Below are positions 46,468 through 54,909 of a stretch of DNA of 64,000 nucleotides, piece after piece. Position 1 is the stretch's first letter, and every line of letters starts with the position of its first letter. The position numbers were made by a program, and so were the translations under genes. The DNA is taken from assembly GCA_041390125.1 (NCBI GenBank), contig JAWKQN010000014.1, forward strand, positions 113,106 to 177,105, given 5' to 3'. This DNA is from Gemmatimonadota bacterium. GTDB lineage: Bacteria; Gemmatimonadota; Gemmatimonadetes; Longimicrobiales; Gaopeijiaceae. A model generated the notes under the pieces. It saw only the letters and a list, made by a program, of their open reading frames with translations, did no database searches and was not told the origin of the DNA.

Positions 46468-47058
46468 CGGCTACGGCCATACCTCTACCACCTGACCGCT
46501 CGGAGGAACCTGCCGCGGATCCAGCGGACGCGGGTGTTGGATCCGGCCAACACACTTTGCGGCTCGCAGGCCTGGTTCCTAACCACGCATCCGCGCCGCG
46601 GTCGCTGGCGGTGGAGATCAACAGGAAGACCGTGGTGCTGCGGGGATCAGGACCCGCTTCATCGGGGCAACGTCGTCCTGGGAGGCGCGTGGTCCTTTGA
46701 GGACCTGGTCCACAGCTCAACGCTCCGGAGTCTTCTTCTGTGGGACGAAGGGGACGGGCCCCATCGACTACGCGGGCTTCGGCATTTCGCCCGGTACGCG
46801 TCCGAGCCGGTTCTGCTCCGGTGTCGGACCGCGGACCTGCTTCTGAGTCGCCCGCAGTCCGAACTCTGTCGGTTAACTCGGGTCTCCGCGCTGCTCCGGG
46901 GGCAAGAAGAGCCCACGGGGGCCGGAACCTTCCTGCCCTTCGAGCAGTTTCGATGGCCCCCGTCCGGCGTAGTAGAGGTCACGGTCCGCGGGCAGGTGCG
47001 GCTGCCTGCCGCGACTTGGGTGGGGAAGGGTCCAGCGGGGCCGTGGGAGGGGCTGTGA
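46468..47058 (+). pseudogene. DUF7002-like gene with several frameshifts
   Basis: Coherent pieces of one protein lie in different frames: PYLYHLTARRNLPRI (46468 on), AVEINRKTVVLRG (next frame), GNVVLGGAWSFEDLVHS, HFARYASEPVLLRCRTADLLL, then CRFNSGSPRCSGGKKSPRGP (another frame) and GTFLPFEQFRWP. Recalled relatives have one continuous order of these blocks. At least three frame changes are needed, so the gene is probably dead. Function unknown. Confidence 0.6.
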
Positions 47059-47757
47059 AGGGGGCTGGACGTCGGTGGACGTTTTCTCCTGAAGTGAGGT
47101 GATACAATCCGGATCTGGACTGGGTCGCCCAGTGCAGCTGCCCTCCCAGAACCGAGCGCCCATCGAGATCACCCGCCAACTCCGTCGCACTGCCGAGCGG
47201 CACACCGCCGTCCGCAGACCGGCTATGCAACCCTCGGCCTCTTGGATGGCGATCCCCACCCACACGGTTCTTCATTCGCATGTTGGAGTTCGACGCTTCC
47301 CGCGACCGTCGCTTCCCAAGGGCGTGCTTCCACGCGTGCACGCACAGACTCGGCCTCCCTCTCCAGATGACCTCTAGTCGGCGGCTGATACGTCCCGGCC
47401 CGAAATCGAACCGCACCCCGGATGACGTTGCCTAGCCCCACCGGACTGGCTAGGGATAGGGGCTCTTGACGTCCATGCTGCAGTACTATGCATCACAATG
47501 CACAGCGACGTCCGCGGGGGGGCAACGTGAGCCGGAAGGCCGAGTACGAAGGACCGATCTAGTCTGAATCCGGGGGACTGGAGGGAGTCGATGACTTTCA
47601 GCACTCGACTGTCGAAGGAGCAGCGGAGCCTCGTAGAGGACGCCGCCGCACTCATGGACGCCCTCCACCTCATCCGACTGGCGGCTGTAGAGCGGGCGCT
47701 CAGATCGTCAACACAGGGCGGCCCACCACGTTCGCATTCGCAGCGCTCGCCGAACGA
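47059..47757. other. Spacer with a possible fragment of an antitoxin gene
   Basis: No complete gene. In the last part (about 47591-47757) the frame MTFSTRLSKEQRSLVEDAAALM, and then after a frame change GRPTTFAFAALAERM, runs into the ORF at 47758, so that gene may once have started near 47591. Confidence 0.35.
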
Positions 47758-48015
47758 ATGGCGAAGCAACTCTGCGATCCGGGCATGTGCTATGAGGACG
47801 GGCTCTCCGGGGAGACAGGAGTCGTGGATTTCCCGGTGCACGACGACACTGCGGAGATCCGGGCGATAGGGGTTACCTCTGGCGAGGTCAGCCTTCTTCG
47901 TGAAGCTGTGCAACTGGGTGGAGTGGAGTTCCTGCAGATGGTCCTAGCCAACTGTGAGCGGCGCTTCGCGAGCGAAGATCTACCCTCACCGATCGACCCG
48001 GCTAGCCTGCAATGA
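47758..48015 (+). CDS. Small acidic protein upstream of DUF4258 gene (antitoxin candidate)
   Basis: 85 residues, MAKQLCDPGMCYEDG…, acidic, no recognised domain. It overlaps the next gene by ATGA, the usual order of antitoxin then toxin. The same frame is open upstream (GRPTTFAFAALAERM), so the real start may be earlier with a frameshift. Confidence 0.45.
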   Translation: MAKQLCDPGMCYEDGLSGETGVVDFPVHDDTAEIRAIGVTSGEVSLLREAVQLGGVEFLQMVLANCERRFASEDLPSPIDPASLQ

Positions 48016-48312
48016 GCAAGAGACTGACAGTCGTGCCTGGAGCGCCATACCTAAGCCTTCACGCTCGAGTGAGGATGGCACAGCGTGGCTTCCGATCCGA
48101 AGACGTTCGGTTGGTTCTTGATTGTGGTACGGAAGGCTGTGAGGCTATCACCCTCACGAATGGGGATGCGGACCGCGAGATTCGGAGACGCAAGCGGGAG
48201 ATCAACTTCTTGAGAGATTACTGGTACGTCGGTCATCACCGATGGCTCGGTTGTGAAGACAGTCTATCGGCCCGACCGACGACGGCTTCAGAAGTTCATT
48301 GGACGGCGCTAG
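48012..48312 (+). pseudogene. DUF4258 (toxin-like) gene, frameshifted near its end
   Basis: MSKRLTVV…LHARVRMAQRGFRSEDVRLVL is the DUF4258 signature. After about 48220 the expected sequence continues in the next frame as TSVITDGSVVKTVYRPDR to a TAG at 48310-48312. DUF4258 proteins have a barnase/RelE-like fold and often act as toxins. The single-base shift removes the C-terminal catalytic part. Confidence 0.6.
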
Positions 48313-48767
48313 ATAGATGTGCATGTTGGGGCCGGCCCCTCATACTTTCGACCGGCACTGTCGGAATCCTGTGCAAATGACCGCGAAACCCACACCCGGC
48401 CCGGAAACAAGAAGGCGAGGTGGTTGAGGTCGGCCCGGCCAGGACTGCACTGGACGGGGTCCAGCGCTCGCTGGCCTTCAGGGATGGCGAGATAGGGCAC
48501 CCTATCATCGTTGCGGAGGCGCCGCGCTTCTTGGTGACCTTACGCGGCTGGGCGTTGATGCCCTTGATGACTGGGTGACCACTGCTCGCTGTGGCGGCCT
48601 CCGGCTGGGGATGACCGCGACGCGGATGGCTCGTACCGCACCAGGGGCGACCGGATGACAGGACGCGACATCCCGTCATGCTGTCCCTCCCCCTCCACCG
48701 TCGGCGGCGCGTGGCGGCAATCTTGCGCCAGCCTCGATCGCCGCCCTCACTTCCGTGGAGCCCCCCC
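48313..48767. other. Spacer without genes
   Basis: About 455 bases between the DUF4258 remnant and the macrodomain-like gene. No supported frame, RNA or repeat. Confidence 0.4.
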
Positions 48768-49979
48768 ATGCCCGCCTTCCTCTCCCACCTCCTCCTCGCC
48801 GACTCCGACCCCGGCGCCCAACGCGCCGCACTCGACGCGCTCTCCCAACTCCCAACCCTCCGCCACGGCGGCGACCGCTCCCTCGTCGCCCGTGCGGAGG
48901 CAGACGTAGCCCGTGACCCCACCGGCAGCTTCGCCTTCGACGAGGACGGGACCGCCACCCTGCAGGTCAGCGCCGGCACCTGGCGGGCCGGCCGCCTGGA
49001 GGCGCCGTCCATCGCCGAGCTGCGGACGCGGCTCAGCGCCCTGGAACGGCAGCCCCGCCCCGGCCGTCTCCGCTTCTTCGTGCTCGAGGGGTCCAGTCCG
49101 CTCACGGACATCGGCTGGTTGCAGGCCACGGCGCCGGAGGGGTGCCTGTTCCAGGTCGCGTCGCAGTTCAACTGCCTGGAGTCGTCCGGCCCCTACGTGA
49201 CGCCGGTCCACACGTACCTCACCGATCCCACCCAGGGACCGCGGGCCGCCATCGGGGCCTTCCCGGCTGCCCTGCTCCGGCACTACCGGGCGCCAGGTCC
49301 GGACGGCTCCCGCTTCGTGCAGACCACAGCCGGTCCCCAGATCGACCTGCTGGGCGACGTCGCAGCCGATTCCGGTGTGCGCGGTGGCTACCTCCAAGGA
49401 CCCGGGAGCATGGACGCCCAGGCCTACGTGGAGGCGTTGGCCCAGAACCAGGATCGCATCCGCATCGGCGTGCACCGCGAGGCCGAGGTGGTGCTCGGCG
49501 CCGACTGGGACGGCGGGCTGCCGGATGGTCCATCGCCCATCATCACGCAGGTCCTGACCTCCACCGTGGCGGGAGGGCTATACGGTGGCGCTCGGGCCTT
49601 CGGCCCGGACGGGTTCGAGCGCGCCGCCCGGGTGCTCCTGCCGGCGGCCTACGTCGGCACGCTCCTCACTGCGGTCCAGGGCCGGTGCAGACGCGTGGTC
49701 CTGACCCTGATCGGCGGCGGGGTCTTCGGCAATCCCGTGCGGTGGATCTGGGACGCCATCGTCCAGGCGATGGACGAGGTCGAACCCCTCCTCACCCAGG
49801 ACCTTGACGTCGTGCTGAACGGCCGGGAGATCGGGCAGTCCTTCGACCTGGATCGGGTGGTGCGGCCGGAGGTGGAAGCCCGCGGCGGGCGGCTGGTGCG
49901 GTTCGGAGACGGGGCTTGTGCGGTAGGCCGGGGCCGTCGGGGAAGCGCCTCAACCAGACTTCCCGGTCCCGCGGAGTAG
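48768..49979 (+). CDS. Macrodomain-like protein of unknown function
   Basis: 403 residues from ATG 48768. The blocks LFQVASQFNCLE, SGPYVTPVHTYLTDPTQGP, and VLTLIGGGVFGNPVRWIWDAI occur in order; the last resembles the GGGVFGN loop of macro domains, which bind ADP-ribose. Similar proteins occur in bacteria and eukaryotes with the QFNCLE motif, but their role is unknown to me. No signal peptide. It is not in an operon with its neighbours. Confidence 0.55.
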   Translation: MPAFLSHLLLADSDPGAQRAALDALSQLPTLRHGGDRSLVARAEADVARDPTGSFAFDEDGTATLQVSAGTWRAGRLEAPSIAELRTRLSALERQPRPGRLRFFVLEGSSPLTDIGWLQATAPEGCLFQVASQFNCLESSGPYVTPVHTYLTDPTQGPRAAIGAFPAALLRHYRAPGPDGSRFVQTTAGPQIDLLGDVAADSGVRGGYLQGPGSMDAQAYVEALAQNQDRIRIGVHREAEVVLGADWDGGLPDGPSPIITQVLTSTVAGGLYGGARAFGPDGFERAARVLLPAAYVGTLLTAVQGRCRRVVLTLIGGGVFGNPVRWIWDAIVQAMDEVEPLLTQDLDVVLNGREIGQSFDLDRVVRPEVEARGGRLVRFGDGACAVGRGRRGSASTRLPGPAE

Positions 49980-50009
49980 GCGAAGCCGGAATCGACCCGC
50001 TTCCGCTCA

Positions 50010-51050
50010 TCACTGTCCTTCCTTTGCAGCTGCGAACCAACGGCGGCGGGGATCACGCGGGCCGGAACCGACGACCACAATGAGGCCTCTCTCGGCCAGC
50101 GCGGCCAGGCGGTGTTGAGTGGCGCGCGTCGAAAGCCCGACCTTCTTCGCAATGTTGGCCGTCGAACGTCCTTCTCCTTCTCGGATGAACGTCATGATCC
50201 GGTCTTCGACCGGGTCCAGCTCTGGCTCCGTGATGCGTTCCGTCCGGATCGTGACGCGGAAGCGGAAGCCAAGCTCTACGAACTCAGGTTCGGGGAGGCC
50301 TGCCGACGTACAGGCGGCGATCATTCGCTGCACGCCGGTGCCCCATTGCTCGACCAGGCCCAGCTCCTTGAACACCCGGGCGACGACCCGGTTGCGGAGG
50401 CGCGAGACGCCGTCGCGCAGGTCGCCCAGCGTGAGGCCCGGGAGCAGGATACCCGGATTCTCAACCTCGACCCTGTCATCGAACACCGCCAAGCGGATCG
50501 GAGCGCCGCGCTGCGCATAGTCGGCGTGGACGAAGGCGTTGATCAGGGCCTCGCGTAAGGCCGCGGGCGGCACCTCGGGTACGTCGCGGCGGCGAACGCG
50601 ACCCACCGTCATGCCCAGCCGCGTGTTCCGCTCCACAAACCCGACCGCCTCTTCGATCGCCAGCACCGGATACCCGGTCAGGTCGGCCCGGTCCGCCAGC
50701 GTCGTCCGATCCGTCCCCGCGAAGCGACCTGCCTGGAGGTGGGCGTCGGGAAAGCGGTCGAGCCGCTCTCGACCAAAGAGGAGGATGCCCCCGACGGTCG
50801 GCACGGTACGCCTGTGAACCCGCCGGACCAGTCCCAGCGTTTCCAGGTCTTGTTTCTTCAACGCCCGGAGCTCGGCAAAACACTGCGAAGCAGCTCCGAA
50901 GTCGATGGCTTCGGAGTCCAGGTCCGTCAATGGCTCCTCGTCGAAGCCCTCGGCACCCACACGCCGCGAGAGCTCGGCCCTGAGGGCAGCGTCTGCCGCG
51001 CGGTTGGTGGAGCCCAGGCGCACGTACGTGCCGTGGCCCCCTGGAGGCAT
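50010..51050 (-). CDS. RecG-like/HATPase_c_4 transcriptional regulator lacking AlbA_2 domain
   Basis: 346 residues. The ATPase part is typical: VPTVGGILLFGRERL, EALINAFVHADYAQRGAPIRLAVFDDRVEVENPG, EQWGTGVQRMIAAC; a C-terminal winged helix (TANIAKKVGLSTRATQHRL) ends the protein. Relatives carry an AlbA_2 DNA-binding domain of about 120 residues first. Here the protein begins at TYVRLGSTNRAAD, the linker that normally follows that domain, so the 5' end was lost, with the VapB-like gene divergent just upstream. Confidence 0.75.
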   Translation of the reverse strand: MPPGGHGTYVRLGSTNRAADAALRAELSRRVGAEGFDEEPLTDLDSEAIDFGAASQCFAELRALKKQDLETLGLVRRVHRRTVPTVGGILLFGRERLDRFPDAHLQAGRFAGTDRTTLADRADLTGYPVLAIEEAVGFVERNTRLGMTVGRVRRRDVPEVPPAALREALINAFVHADYAQRGAPIRLAVFDDRVEVENPGILLPGLTLGDLRDGVSRLRNRVVARVFKELGLVEQWGTGVQRMIAACTSAGLPEPEFVELGFRFRVTIRTERITEPELDPVEDRIMTFIREGEGRSTANIAKKVGLSTRATQHRLAALAERGLIVVVGSGPRDPRRRWFAAAKEGQ

Positions 51051-51088
51051 CCCCCGACCGCCCCTGCGCTCGACACCGATCTCAGCGT

Positions 51089-51105
51089 GGTATTATCGTA
51101 ATACC
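51089..51105. promoter_or_regulatory. Perfect palindrome at -10 region, VapBC operator
   Basis: GGTATTA-TCG-TAATACC ends immediately before the ATG at 51106. It contains TATTAT (51091-51096) as a -10 with TCGACA at 51070-51075 as -35, so the mRNA may be leaderless and its promoter blocked by the bound antitoxin. Confidence 0.8.
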
Positions 51106-51354
51106 ATGCCCACGATCTCGTTCAAGGTGTCGGCGCGCGAGGCGGCGCGCATCCGGGAGCTGGCCCGCCGCGAGGGCCTGACGGTGTCGGAATTCCTGCG
51201 CCGTCGCGCCGCGGCGGCCGCGCCGTCCGACCTTGCCGGCGACTATCGGATCGCCGAGGACCCGGTGACCGGGCTCCCCGTCATGAAGGGCCCGCCGGGG
51301 CCCGGCCTCGTGTCATCGGAGCAGATCCGAGCGCTCATGGCGGACTTCCCGTGA
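51106..51354 (+). CDS. VapB-like antitoxin
   Basis: 82 residues, starting TISFKVSAREAARIRELARREGLTVSEFLRRRA, a ribbon-helix-helix-type strand and helices. The C-terminal part (VMKGPPGPGLVSSEQIRALM) would wrap the toxin. It overlaps the PIN toxin by four bases (GTGA) and carries a palindrome next to its start. Confidence 0.8.
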   Translation: MPTISFKVSAREAARIRELARREGLTVSEFLRRRAAAAAPSDLAGDYRIAEDPVTGLPVMKGPPGPGLVSSEQIRALMADFP

Positions 51355-51746
51355 CCCATCTGCTCGACGTGAACGCCCTCATTGCGCTCGGGTTCATGGC
51401 GCACGTCCACCACGATCGGGTCGCGGCTTGGGTCGCTACGCTGGGAGAGGACGATGTGCTCGCCACGTGCTCCATCACCGAGCTCGGCTTCGTCCGGATC
51501 GCACCGCAGGCTCGGCTCGCTCCGGACGTGGCAACCGCGCGCCATCTGCTCGAGCAAATACGCGGCGTCACGCGGCCGCCCTTCGTGCGCCTGACGGATG
51601 AGGTGGGCGTCGATGCGCTGTCCGCATGGGCGGACACGCCCGCGGCGACGACCGACGGCCATCTTTCGGCGCTGGCGTCCCACCGCTCCGCCCGCCTGGT
51701 GACGTTGGATGAGGGGATTCCGGGGTCGTTCCTGGTGCCCAGATAG
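51351..51746 (+). CDS. PIN-domain toxin (VapC-like)
   Basis: 131 residues from GTG 51351. PIN acidic residues: D6 in LLDVNALIAL, E in SITELGFVRI, and D in TTDGHLSALA with a last D in VTLDEGIP. Expected to be a ribonuclease cleaving RNA such as tRNA. Confidence 0.88.
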   Translation: MTHLLDVNALIALGFMAHVHHDRVAAWVATLGEDDVLATCSITELGFVRIAPQARLAPDVATARHLLEQIRGVTRPPFVRLTDEVGVDALSAWADTPAATTDGHLSALASHRSARLVTLDEGIPGSFLVPR

Positions 51747-51765
51747 CGGTCCGGACGCTCCGCTT

Positions 51766-52932
51766 CTACAGCCCCTCCACGTCCTCCCAGATCCGGTAGG
51801 TCGAAACCGCGCGGATCCGTTCCCCCAGCGGATAGGTGTCGGTGCCGGCGTGGAGGACGTCGATGCGCTCCAGCCCGAGGTCGTCCAGCGCGATCCGCAT
51901 GGAGGGCGTGACGGTGGGCGCGGTGGTGCGCTTGACCTCGAACCCGACCCGTCGAGGTCCACGGATCACCACCAAGTCGATCTCGGCGCCTCCGTGCGTG
52001 CCCCAGAAGAATGCGTCCTCTCCCCAGCGGGTCCCCAGCCGCTCCATGACGTTGCAGAGGGCGAACGATTCCCAGGAGGCGCCGACCTGCGGATGCCCCT
52101 CGATCGCCTCGCGAGATTCGAGCCCCAGCAGCGCATGCAGGACGCCTGTATCGGCGATGAACACCTTGGGTGCCCTGACCTGTCGCTTGCGCAGGTTCTC
52201 ATGCCAGGGCGGCAAGACCCGCACGACCAACGCGGAAGCGAGGGTGTCCAGGTAGCGACGCACGGTGGTATCCGATACGCCGAAGGATCGACCGATGGCC
52301 GACGCATTGAGCACATGGCCGTGCATGTGGGCCAGCATGGTCCAGAAGCGGCGCATCGTCTCCGAAGGGACACCCACGCCCAACTGCGGAAGGTCGCGCT
52401 CGGTGAAGGTCCGCACGAACTCGCGTCGCCACCGAACGCTGTGGGCTTCGGAATCGGCGAGGAAGGACCTGGGGAAGCCCCCTCGGATCCACAGGCGCTC
52501 GGCGTCTGCGGCGTCGATCTCGTCCAGGGCGAGCGGCCCCAGCTCGTGATAGGCGATCCGCCCCGCAAGGGACTCGGACGCCTGGCGCAGGAGCGCGGGC
52601 CCCGCGCTTCCGAGCACGAGGAAGCGCGCGGGAGCGTTCGGCCGATCCGCCAGGACCCGGAGCACGGAGAAGACGTCCGGGAGTCGCTGGATCTCGTCCA
52701 GCACCACGAGACCGCGCAGAGGCTCCAGGGCGAGGATCGGATCGGACAGGCGCGACCGGTCCCGAGGATCCTCCAGGTCGAAGCAGGTGACCGGGGTCGT
52801 GGGAGCGTGGCGCTCGAGGATGGAGGCGAGGGTGGTCTTGCCCACCTGCCGGGCTCCGGTGATCGCAACGACCGGAAACTGCTCCAGGAGCTCAGCGATG
52901 GCCGCGACATGGCGCGTACGAGGAAGGAGCAT
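51766..52932 (-). CDS. DUF4143/AAA_14 ATPase, copy 3
   Basis: 388 residues from ATG 52932. Walker A GARQVGKTTLA, Walker B LVVLDEIQRLPDVF, FLVLGSAGPALL, an HTH-like part (GVSDTTVRRYLDTL) and the C-terminal nuclease-like domain (GAEIDLVVIRGPRRVGFEVKRT). About the length of copies 1 and 2 but clearly diverged. A longer start at 53049 is possible but its extra residues are not conserved. It diverges from a Phd/PIN pair. Confidence 0.87.
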   Translation of the reverse strand: MLLPRTRHVAAIAELLEQFPVVAITGARQVGKTTLASILERHAPTTPVTCFDLEDPRDRSRLSDPILALEPLRGLVVLDEIQRLPDVFSVLRVLADRPNAPARFLVLGSAGPALLRQASESLAGRIAYHELGPLALDEIDAADAERLWIRGGFPRSFLADSEAHSVRWRREFVRTFTERDLPQLGVGVPSETMRRFWTMLAHMHGHVLNASAIGRSFGVSDTTVRRYLDTLASALVVRVLPPWHENLRKRQVRAPKVFIADTGVLHALLGLESREAIEGHPQVGASWESFALCNVMERLGTRWGEDAFFWGTHGGAEIDLVVIRGPRRVGFEVKRTTAPTVTPSMRIALDDLGLERIDVLHAGTDTYPLGERIRAVSTYRIWEDVEGL

Positions 52933-53107
52933 GACGGGCGGGCCTCGGGGAGTCCTGTGGGACTTACCATGAAATTTCGACACTACATACCGAGATTGCA
53001 AGGTGAAATCCCCTCGACGGACCGAGGGCTGGTGATCACTTGCTGCCATCGCATCGCCCCGGCCGGTCCGGCATGTTCAGGAGTCGGCCTGTCCCTTATG
53101 ACCACTC

Positions 53108-53126
53108 ATGACCATCTTATGGTCAT
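53108..53126. promoter_or_regulatory. Perfect palindrome overlapping antitoxin start
   Basis: ATGACCAT-CTT-ATGGTCAT, 8-bp arms. It overlaps the ATG at 53125 by two bases, so a repressor bound here would cover the start. Confidence 0.8.
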
Positions 53127-53385
53127 GGACGAAGAAGCCGGTGTCGCAGAGCTCAAGGCCCGCCTCAGCCACTTCCTCCGGCGGGTGCGGGGAGGACGGT
53201 CCATCACGGTGGTTGCGAGAGATCGACCCGTCGCGCGACTGGTGCCCTACGAGCAGCGGCGGGGGCTCTCGGTCCGGGAGCCGCTCGCGGGAGCCCCGGC
53301 CTTGAAGGACGTGCCCTTGCCGGAGCCGGTGCCGGTGGAGCGGGACATCGTCGAGCTTCTCAGGGAGGAGCGCGGTACGCGGTGA
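53125..53385 (+). CDS. Phd/YefM-type antitoxin
   Basis: 86 residues from ATG 53125: MDEEAGVAELKARLSHFLRRVRGG with RPVARLVPYE, the Phd fold in full. An in-frame ATG at 53098 would add nine residues but lies upstream of the palindrome. It overlaps the PIN toxin by GTGA. Confidence 0.87.
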   Translation: MDEEAGVAELKARLSHFLRRVRGGRSITVVARDRPVARLVPYEQRRGLSVREPLAGAPALKDVPLPEPVPVERDIVELLREERGTR

Positions 53386-53798
53386 TCGCGTACGTGGATG
53401 CCTCCGTCCTGCTCCGCGTGGTGCTGGGGCAGCGGGACCGCCTTCCCGAGTGGACGCACATCGAGGCGGGAGTGGTCAGCGCTCTCGCGGAGGTCGAGTG
53501 CCTGCGCACACTGGATCGGCTCCGACTCCTCGAAGGATTGGGCGATGAGCTGCTCGCGGAAAGGCGCAGCGCCCTCTACCGGCTCTTCGAGTCCATGCAC
53601 GTCGTCGATCCCAGCCGGGGCGTGCTGGCCCGTGCGTCCCTACCGCTGCCCACCACCCTGGGCACGCTGGACGCCATCCACCTGGCCACGGCCCTGCTCT
53701 GGCGCGAGGAGAACCGGATCGACCTCGTCATGGCCACGCACGATCGGGCGCTGGGTACGGCGGCGCGAGCGATGGGCCTGAGCGTGGTGGGGGTGTAG
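53382..53798 (+). CDS. PIN-domain toxin (VapC-like)
   Basis: 138 residues from GTG 53382. Acidic PIN residues: D in AYVDASVLLR, E in SALAEVECLR, D in TLDAIHLATA and D in ATHDRALG. Forms a unit with the Phd-type antitoxin. Expected ribonuclease. Confidence 0.9.
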   Translation: MIAYVDASVLLRVVLGQRDRLPEWTHIEAGVVSALAEVECLRTLDRLRLLEGLGDELLAERRSALYRLFESMHVVDPSRGVLARASLPLPTTLGTLDAIHLATALLWREENRIDLVMATHDRALGTAARAMGLSVVGV

Positions 53799-54034
53799 GC
53801 CCCCGATCGAACGTCACGAGGGTCCCGTCCTGTTGAGCCACCAGGGCCAGCAGGAACGCATCGGTCACCTGCCGGTGGCCGGACAGCCCCTGGGCAAAGC
53901 GGGGTCGCAGCGCTGGTGGACGGCGGTGAGACGGGGCGCTGGGCCGAATCCATGCTTCTCGGAGACCCTCGGCGCCGAACGGCCCCGGTCCTGCACACTC
54001 GACCGAGGCGGGATCGGCTCGCTATCGTACCCGA

Positions 54035-54289
54035 ATGAGGTCTACGACCGACGACACGGACCGCGACACGCTCGGCCACATGAGTCAGCTCTATCGTGGG
54101 ATGACTCCCGCGGAGAAGCTGGGACGCGTGAGCGCACTTACACGTGCGGCCGAGCGCATGGCCTTGGCGGGCCTTCGGTCGCGACATCCGGGCGAGGACG
54201 ACGACCGGCTTCGGCTGCGCCTGGCGCGTCAGCGTCTGGGGGCGCAGGTCTTCGATCTCTGCTTCCCTCATGCGTTCCTCTCTCGGTGA
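54035..54289 (+). CDS. Small conserved protein paired with nucleotidyltransferase
   Basis: 84 residues. MSQLYRGMTPAEKLGRVSALTRAAERMALAGLRSRHPGEDDDRLRLRLARQ-type layout: a helical protein that I recall as accompanying nucleotidyltransferase genes in many high-GC genomes. Its stop overlaps the GTG of the next gene. It could be an antitoxin or a specificity partner; no function is known. Confidence 0.65.
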   Translation: MRSTTDDTDRDTLGHMSQLYRGMTPAEKLGRVSALTRAAERMALAGLRSRHPGEDDDRLRLRLARQRLGAQVFDLCFPHAFLSR

Positions 54290-54879
54290 GTGGGCACGGC
54301 GCGTTCGACCCCATAGCGGTTGCCCTCGCCTTCACCGCGGTTCTCGATCGACTTGGGGTTTCCTATCTCGTAGCCGGGTCCCTGGCCAGCTCGGCACACG
54401 GCGAACCACGTTCGACGAATGACATCGACATCGTAGCGGATCTGCAGCCGCAGCAGGCCGGTCCGCTGTTGCAGTCGCTGGGGGATTCCTACTACTTCAG
54501 CGAAGTCGCCATCCAGCAGGCTCTGCGTGTCGGCGGCGCGTTCAACCTGATCCATCTCGACACCGTCATGAAGATCGATGTCTTCATCGTCGGGTCGGAT
54601 GCCTTCGATCGTGAGCGGCTCCGGATGCGGCAGCCGCTGCAAGTCTCCGCCGAACCGACGGCCTGGCTGTTCGTTGACACCGCGGAACACACGATCCTGC
54701 GCAAGCTCGAGTGGTATCGCCGCGGCGGCGAAGCCTCGGAACGGCAATGGCGCGACGTCGTCGCGATCCTCCGCGTCCAAGGTGCCGGATTGGATGGTGC
54801 CCGGCTCGACGAATGGGCCTCGCGACTCGGTGTTGCCGACCTGCTCGAACGCGCCAGCGCCGAGGCGAGAGAGGCCTAG
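54286..54879 (+). CDS. Nucleotidyltransferase-fold protein (AbiEii/MNT-like)
   Basis: 197 residues from GTG 54286. The nucleotidyltransferase motif is GSLASSAHGEPRSTNDIDIV (GS…DxD), with a third acidic residue in MKIDVFIV. The C-terminal helical part resembles AbiEii-type proteins, which adenylylate or add nucleotides to RNA. Overlap with the small upstream protein suggests a two-gene module. Confidence 0.75.
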   Translation: MSGHGAFDPIAVALAFTAVLDRLGVSYLVAGSLASSAHGEPRSTNDIDIVADLQPQQAGPLLQSLGDSYYFSEVAIQQALRVGGAFNLIHLDTVMKIDVFIVGSDAFDRERLRMRQPLQVSAEPTAWLFVDTAEHTILRKLEWYRRGGEASERQWRDVVAILRVQGAGLDGARLDEWASRLGVADLLERASAEAREA

Positions 54880-54909
54880 GGCCACCTTGCCTTCGTTCGC
54901 TGCACCCCA

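Noticed and set aside
47460..47510. Promoter with TTGACG and a TACTAT or CACAAT box
   Set aside because: The TTGACG has no -10 at an acceptable distance.
51709..53097. Plus-strand frame across the third DUF4143 gene
   Set aside because: Shadow of the minus-strand ATPase; only its end (53125 on) is the Phd antitoxin.
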